This document shows, piece by piece, positions 7,349 to 11,443 of a stretch of DNA of 11,443 nucleotides. The position numbers and the translations under genes are program-made. The DNA is taken from the NCBI GenBank assembly GCA_030625695.1, contig DAOUQK010000083.1, positions 1 to 11,443 of the forward strand, in the 5' to 3' direction. How positions within the stretch are numbered: the stretch's first letter is position 1; each line of letters begins with the position of its first letter. The notes under the pieces are model-generated. The model searched no databases, was not told the origin of the DNA, and saw only the letters and a program-made list of their open reading frames with translations. This DNA is from Paracoccaceae bacterium (lineage in GTDB: Bacteria > Pseudomonadota > Alphaproteobacteria > Rhodobacterales > Rhodobacteraceae).

Positions 7349-7376
7349 ACTAAAAGTTTAGTATTAAAAATTTAAT
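7349..7376. promoter_or_regulatory. Two abutting 14-bp perfect palindromes, candidate operator pair
   Basis: ACTAAA-AG-TTTAGT (7349-7362) is followed with no gap by ATTAAA-AA-TTTAAT (7363-7376). Each has 6-bp perfect arms and a 2-nt spacer, and they differ by one base per arm. They touch the -35 box of the candidate glpV promoter. A third, imperfect copy overlaps the candidate promoter of the blaI-like gene. Tandem dyads 14 bp apart are compatible with two repressor dimers bound side by side. Confidence 0.55.
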
Positions 7377-7724
7377 TTTGGAGGATGCTTGCAGGCGTTT
7401 GATTTTCATAGGTATTCCCTTCATCGTCGTTACTGCCTTTCGGCAACCAGGAATGACTGGCCGACATGCTCGACCGCATCGCTGATCGCAAGAGCGCTTG
7501 CCTCGATGAGTTGATACCATAGCGTTACACTGGCGCGGCAGCGCAATCCGCTTCATTGATCGCGCTATTGCGGTTCCACGGGAGAACAGATTGTTTCGCT
7601 CTTCGACATAATATGGCCATTATACGGCCTTTTGATTACACGGTTTCGGACCAACAATTCGCGCAATCTCCTGTCAAAACATGGTTAAGAAAGATTAATT
7701 GCCCGGAAAATTCAGGATGCAACC
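7377..7724. other. Divergent intergenic region between glpV operator and Hint gene
   Basis: About 350 nt hold no gene I can support. The minus strand has an ORF of about 68 codons and a 40-codon stop-to-stop stretch, neither with a convincing start or family. The plus-strand promoter of the Hint gene should lie here; I see no clear -35/-10 pair. A TTAA-N6-TTAA element is at 7685-7698, close to the Hint gene, and ATGGCCAT is a short perfect palindrome near 7613-7620. No terminator, tRNA or repeat array was seen. Confidence 0.5.
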
Positions 7725-8825
7725 ATGCCATTGTCGATAACCTTCAGCGCCCGCGAAGACAGCGGGTCAGCAAACAACCCGGCGATCAATCTGACACCAG
7801 ATGGCGCTGTAGAACTTACCTTTGTGGCCGAAACAGACACTGGTGATCCCGGTGACCTGTTTCTTGACCAACCCGCTGACGGTGGCGTTGATCCCGATAC
7901 ACAGGTGGTGATCGGGGGGACGTCTTACAGCTTTACTTACGAATTAAGCGGAACCCTTCCGACGCTCAACAATGACGGTGCTCAACAGGTTCCCAATCAG
8001 TTCCTTGGCAGTGAAGTCGTCATTATCACCGTGCAAGACTACCCGTCTGCGGGCGAAACGGCACGGTTTGTGTTCATGCCAAACGAGACGGCCTCGCTGG
8101 CCGACATGGACGGCTTCGGCAACGGTGCCATTGATGTTCAGGCTGTTGATGAAGCGCCTACCGCCACGGCGATCTGCTTCCTGAAAGGCTCCCTGATCCT
8201 GACGCCCCGGGGCGAAGTGCCGGTCGAAGACCTCAGGGCCGGGGATGTGGTCATGACCGGTGATGACGGCCCAATGCCTGTAAGGTGGATCAGATTCACA
8301 ACGCACCGGTGGCCAGGTGCCTCAGAAAAGTCCAAGCCAATACTGATCTCTGCCGGTGCTTTGGGAGCCGGTCGACCACACCGTGACCTCATCGTTTCGC
8401 CTCAACACAGAATGCTGCTTGACGGACCAGACGTCGAAAGGATGTTCGGAGTTAAGCAGGTCTTGGCGCCTGCCAAAGGTCTCCTCGGCCTGAAGGGGGT
8501 TCGACGGATGAAAGGAATGCGTGAAGCAAAATACTATCATATTTTGCTTGATCGCCATTGCATTCTGAAGGCGGAAGGGGCCCTCACCGAAAGCTTTTTC
8601 CCTGGTCCGATGTCCTTGAAGGCGTTGAAACGGCGGCAGTGTCGGGATATTTTTGATCTTTTTCCTGACCTTCAGGCCAACCCGGAAACCGGTTACGGTC
8701 CGATGGCGAGGCGGGGACTTTCGTGCCGCGAGACCGAGACCCTCCTCAAGCATAGGCTCGAATCTGAAAAGTCGTATGCTCAAAGTGTTGGGAATGAGTT
8801 CCAGTCGCGTGCGCTCGCGGCGTGA
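7725..8825 (+). CDS. Hint-domain (Hedgehog/intein type) protein
   Basis: This 366-residue protein starts at an ATG with AGGA 7 nt upstream. Residues 1-148 are acidic and rich in Gly, Asp and Thr, predicted beta-rich, with no clear signal peptide and no family I recognise. From C151 a Hint domain begins: CFLKGSLILTPRGEVPVEDL (151-170), RAGDVVMTGDDGPMPVRWI (171-189), then DLIVSPQHRMLL (221-232) with H228. C151 is the expected nucleophile of the N-S acyl shift. This arrangement (short N-terminal module plus Hint_2 domain) is common in Rhodobacteraceae, where the protein is often secreted without a classical signal peptide. The C-terminal 90 residues are basic and unassigned. It is convergent with the DUF3604 gene and divergent from the transporter, so it is probably functionally separate. 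The natural processing product is unknown. Confidence 0.82.
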   Translation: MPLSITFSAREDSGSANNPAINLTPDGAVELTFVAETDTGDPGDLFLDQPADGGVDPDTQVVIGGTSYSFTYELSGTLPTLNNDGAQQVPNQFLGSEVVIITVQDYPSAGETARFVFMPNETASLADMDGFGNGAIDVQAVDEAPTATAICFLKGSLILTPRGEVPVEDLRAGDVVMTGDDGPMPVRWIRFTTHRWPGASEKSKPILISAGALGAGRPHRDLIVSPQHRMLLDGPDVERMFGVKQVLAPAKGLLGLKGVRRMKGMREAKYYHILLDRHCILKAEGALTESFFPGPMSLKALKRRQCRDIFDLFPDLQANPETGYGPMARRGLSCRETETLLKHRLESEKSYAQSVGNEFQSRALAA

Positions 8826-8947
8826 TGCCCTCGTGATCAATAAAATGGGTGCTGGCCCACCGGCTCTCACCCTATAGGTCATAATGTCTGATCTAATCTT
8901 GGGTTTTCTCTACCGATTTACCCTCGGCCCCACCGCTTCCGCATTTT
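8826..8947. other. Short gap between convergent genes with a weak hairpin
   Basis: GGGT-GCTGG-CCCA-CCGGC-TCTC-ACCC at 8847-8872 can fold into a stem with a 4-nt bulge and a 4-nt loop. It lacks a T tract on either strand. It may help separate the two converging transcripts, but it is not a convincing intrinsic terminator. No gene is seen here. Confidence 0.3.
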
Positions 8948-11266
8948 TCACCCAAACAGATAGATCGGGCTCGACCATGCTTGGTATCCATCCTCGGTTG
9001 TCACACAAATCCATAACGGATTATCTCCGACGGGTTTCAAAGATACCGAGTGTGAGAACGATGCGTTTCGCAGCAAAGGCGCGTCCGGAAGGCGGAACAC
9101 TTTCAACTCGCGCGCCAATCCGCCGGCGTCCAAAGCGACCTCACTTGATCCCAAATCATCAATATCTATCAACAATTCCCCATGGTTTGTCGCAATGGAC
9201 AGGCGGCTGGGTTGATGTGCGCCTTCCCCGTCCATCCATGCATCAAACCCCATGAAATTGCCGGTTGTGACCGTTTTCCAGATCACGGTGTCAGACCCAC
9301 ATTGTTTAAAAAGACTGTCGGGATTCCACTGGTTGATTGTGTTGAACCGGGCGATGGTCGCGTTTTCAAACTGGGCGCGGCCACTCCATGTGGTGTTCCG
9401 GCCCCGACCGCGATATTCGGCACCGCTCCAAATCACACGAATACGATTGCCCAGATCGGATGGCGCATAGGGTCGGATGGTTTCAAGAACTTCGGTGCCA
9501 TTGCGTAACTCAATACGCTCAATGCCCGCATGCGCCGATATCTCGCCCGAAAATTCCACAGTGGCGGCGGATGTGCGCAGGATGTCCCCCATCATGGCGC
9601 TGCGAACGCGGTGGGTCTTGGTGTCTGGCAGGGCGTCAGGGTTGCGTTCGAATAACGTGCTTTCAACCGGCAGATCGACACGCACATCCATGTGCATACG
9701 GCACCCTGTGGTGCCATAGTGGTGGCGTCGGCGCTGGGCCTCGAAAATCGAATTACGATCGTTTTTGCCGGTGATAAAACAGGTAAGCCCGCCATACGCC
9801 CCAAAAATCGAATCCCCCGGATAACTTGCGCCGGGCCTGCCTTTGTGGCCGTCACTGTTGCACACCACACCAACCCGGCGCCCCAACGGGAAACCATCGG
9901 TCAGGATCCATTCAAACGTCCCCCAGGCCGAATGGATTTCAACGGCGGTTTCGATCAAGGCATCATGGTCATAAAATATGTCGGCATAGCGCCCGCCCAC
10001 ATGAGCATACATCACCACGTCTTCACCGGCCTCATTGAACGCCCGGTACAGATCGGTCAGCGTATGTGCGTCTGTTGCCATTTCCGTGCGGTCCTCAAGC
10101 AACGCATGGGAACACCGCCGAATTGTACGGCCTTCACTTTTGAAAAACACATTGTGATCGCCGCCAACCGCCGTATTGCCCGACCATTCATAGCCGGGAA
10201 AAACGGTAAACTGCCCGGGTTCGTCATAGGCGGCAGTCTGGGTGTTCAGATGGTGCCAGAAGGCGCTGGTGACCTGAAAGTCATTGGCCTGGTGGCTGGT
10301 GACGTCAAGAAACGCCTTGTTGCGTGCGAAATCGAGGTAACTTTCGATGGTGTTGGTGCCAACTGTCTCGCCGGTCTGGCCGTGCAAATCGCCCCAGTAA
10401 CTGGCTACGTCACCGGCGCGGATGACAAGGGGACCGGCCTCGGCAACCTGTAGATCGTCAATAAAGACCTTGATAGATAAAGTTCCCTCTTGGGAGACCG
10501 AAAGGTTCTCAAGGGTCAGGGCCCTGTCATCGGGGGCATAGTCGATCTCGGAGGCAAGGCCGGAAACCGGCAACGAAGTTTCAAATCGAAGACGCGCCTT
10601 GGCCTGTGCCGTTGGATTGCCCCATTTGTCTTCGGCCTTGAGCCCAAGGTGAAACACCTCGTCCGGTCGGCGCAAAGTGGGCAAAACCGCGTGCCAGCTT
10701 TGTGCAGGGCCTGCCACAACCGGCACTGCCAATTGCGTATCCGGCAGTTCGGTGAAATTACCGGTCGCCTGCACATCGGCCATTACCCGAAATTCGCGCC
10801 CGCCTTCGACAAATGTCTGGGTCAACATGCCTTGTGACCCGTGCGACGTGTCGCCAAAAACGATGGTGATTTCTTCGCCTTCCTTAAGATAGCCACCGTG
10901 CTGGAATACTCTCAGGATCTCGTTCCAGGGGCGTTGTCCGCCGTTCGGATCATATTGCAGTTCAAGACGCCCTTGGCCATTACTGCTTGCCGAAACGAAA
11001 TTTGCACTGGAAGGGTCGGTAAACTGGGGTCGGCCGGCATCACTGATCGACCGCCATGCGATGCAGATACCGCCCGTATCATCCAGCCCCAATCTGCCAA
11101 CAGTATAGGTCAATTTGAAACTTTGAAAGCTGCGCGTCTCGATCGGGTCGAGGGGGGCAAGTGTTGCTTGCCCGAAGATCGCTGGATCGTCCGCGGGGCG
11201 CACAGACGGATTATTATCACCAACAAGAGTGCGCATAACCGCGCCAAACGGGTCTTGCTTCTTCAT
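8948..11266 (-). CDS. DUF3604 domain protein, PHP-like putative metal-dependent hydrolase
   Basis: This 772-residue protein has no signal peptide or membrane segment, so it is probably cytoplasmic. Residues 1-285 look like two beta-rich domains. The conserved core begins at YWGDLHGQTGETVGTNT (290-306), with D293 and H295 as likely metal ligands. It continues with PGYEWSG (357-363), GGDHNVFF (368-375, H371), MYAHVGGRYAD (419-429, H422), EIHSAWGTFEW (443-453, H445) and CNSDGHKGRPG (469-479, D472 and H474). This order of His/Asp motifs is that of DUF3604 proteins, which belong to the PHP-type metallohydrolase fold. The C-terminal 240 residues are another beta-rich part. The ATG at 11266 has AGGAG 8 nt upstream. 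It probably shares a transcript with the gene ending 31 nt upstream. The reaction is unknown. Confidence 0.8.
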   Translation of the reverse strand: MKKQDPFGAVMRTLVGDNNPSVRPADDPAIFGQATLAPLDPIETRSFQSFKLTYTVGRLGLDDTGGICIAWRSISDAGRPQFTDPSSANFVSASSNGQGRLELQYDPNGGQRPWNEILRVFQHGGYLKEGEEITIVFGDTSHGSQGMLTQTFVEGGREFRVMADVQATGNFTELPDTQLAVPVVAGPAQSWHAVLPTLRRPDEVFHLGLKAEDKWGNPTAQAKARLRFETSLPVSGLASEIDYAPDDRALTLENLSVSQEGTLSIKVFIDDLQVAEAGPLVIRAGDVASYWGDLHGQTGETVGTNTIESYLDFARNKAFLDVTSHQANDFQVTSAFWHHLNTQTAAYDEPGQFTVFPGYEWSGNTAVGGDHNVFFKSEGRTIRRCSHALLEDRTEMATDAHTLTDLYRAFNEAGEDVVMYAHVGGRYADIFYDHDALIETAVEIHSAWGTFEWILTDGFPLGRRVGVVCNSDGHKGRPGASYPGDSIFGAYGGLTCFITGKNDRNSIFEAQRRRHHYGTTGCRMHMDVRVDLPVESTLFERNPDALPDTKTHRVRSAMMGDILRTSAATVEFSGEISAHAGIERIELRNGTEVLETIRPYAPSDLGNRIRVIWSGAEYRGRGRNTTWSGRAQFENATIARFNTINQWNPDSLFKQCGSDTVIWKTVTTGNFMGFDAWMDGEGAHQPSRLSIATNHGELLIDIDDLGSSEVALDAGGLARELKVFRLPDAPLLRNASFSHSVSLKPVGDNPLWICVTTEDGYQAWSSPIYLFG

Positions 11267-11297
11267 GTTATGCTCCTGAAATTATCTGGCCAGGTGT

Positions 11298-11443
11298 TTA
11301 GCCCCGGGGTTTGAGGGTTGGATCAATATTTCCAATTCCAGTATGAACTATCTTCGAACCAAGCGGTGCGGTCGAGGTAAAGGGCATGGGATTGGTTGAG
11401 ACATTGTAGCTATCTGGTCGACAAGCGCCCTTGAACGGCTCAA
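11298..11443 (-). CDS. 3' end of an unidentified gene upstream of the DUF3604 gene
   Basis: One minus-strand frame is open from the right window edge to a TAA at 11300-11298, giving 47 codons that end PTLKPRG. The other two frames contain early stops. The peptide includes PFKGACRPDSYNVSTNP and GSKIVHTGIG, which look like a protein C-terminus, but I do not recognise the family. The stop lies 31 nt before the DUF3604 start, whose Shine-Dalgarno is in the gap, so the two could form an operon. 47 codons is short evidence, so this is a tentative call. Confidence 0.4.
   Translation of the reverse strand, partial: EPFKGACRPDSYNVSTNPMPFTSTAPLGSKIVHTGIGNIDPTLKPRG

Noticed and set aside
7433..7552. 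Minus-strand 40-codon stop-to-stop stretch whose translation (WYQLIEASALAISDAVEH) looks protein-like
   Set aside because: It has no ATG or GTG start and no ribosome site, and is too short to distinguish from chance; at most it is a gene remnant.
7350..7556. Minus-strand 68-codon ORF in the glpV-Hint intergenic region
   Set aside because: It has Cys/Arg-rich random-looking composition, no Shine-Dalgarno, no family, and it overlaps the candidate operator palindromes.
8847..8872. Hairpin as a bidirectional terminator
   Set aside because: It has a bulged stem and no T tract on either side; kept only as a low-confidence structure.
8322..8882. Minus-strand 186-codon ORF opposite the Hint gene
   Set aside because: It is antisense to the conserved Hint domain and has no family features.
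9692..10453. Plus-strand 253-codon ORF opposite the DUF3604 gene
   Set aside because: It is a shadow of a strongly supported gene, with no ribosome site and no recognisable family.

Overview
The window looks like an alphaproteobacterial chromosome segment, most likely Rhodobacterales (roseobacter-type). This is inferred from the glpV-S-T-P-Q-U style glycerol ABC transporter, the Hint-domain protein with a TPRG..PVEDL..GD motif, and moderate GC with mixed codon use. Nearly all genes lie on the minus strand, so the text below reads from high to low coordinates.

Right end (about 11443-8826): the last 47 codons of an unidentified minus-strand gene enter from the right edge. A 772-residue DUF3604 / PHP-like putative metal hydrolase follows 31 nt downstream, with a good Shine-Dalgarno. 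A plus-strand gene (7725-8825) converges on it and encodes a 366-residue protein with a Hedgehog/intein (Hint) domain.

Centre (7724-1320): a roughly 450-bp divergent intergenic region carries a candidate promoter for the transporter operon, flanked by two abutting 14-bp palindromes. The operon encodes a secreted 578-residue solute-binding protein (GlpV), two different ATPases (GlpS, GlpT), two permeases (GlpP, GlpQ) and a small membrane protein (GlpU, DUF2160). From glpS to glpU the genes overlap or are 1 nt apart, so they are clearly co-transcribed. A terminator-like hairpin with a T5 tract and a second hairpin sit between glpV and glpS, which would let the binding protein be made in excess over the membrane complex. 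By family knowledge the operon imports glycerol; no glpD, glpK or glpR lies inside the window.

Left end (1251-1): a BlaI/MecI-family repressor gene overlaps, by 11 nt, the start of an M56 (BlaR1/MecR1-type) membrane metallopeptidase gene that runs off the left edge.

The most interesting observation is regulatory. The palindrome overlapping the candidate blaI-like promoter and the two palindromes at the glpV promoter share one pattern (AYTAAA-N2-TTTART), which resembles the classical BlaI operator core. This suggests that the BlaI/M56 pair may control the adjacent transporter as well as itself. This is an inference from sequence and needs a binding or regulon test.
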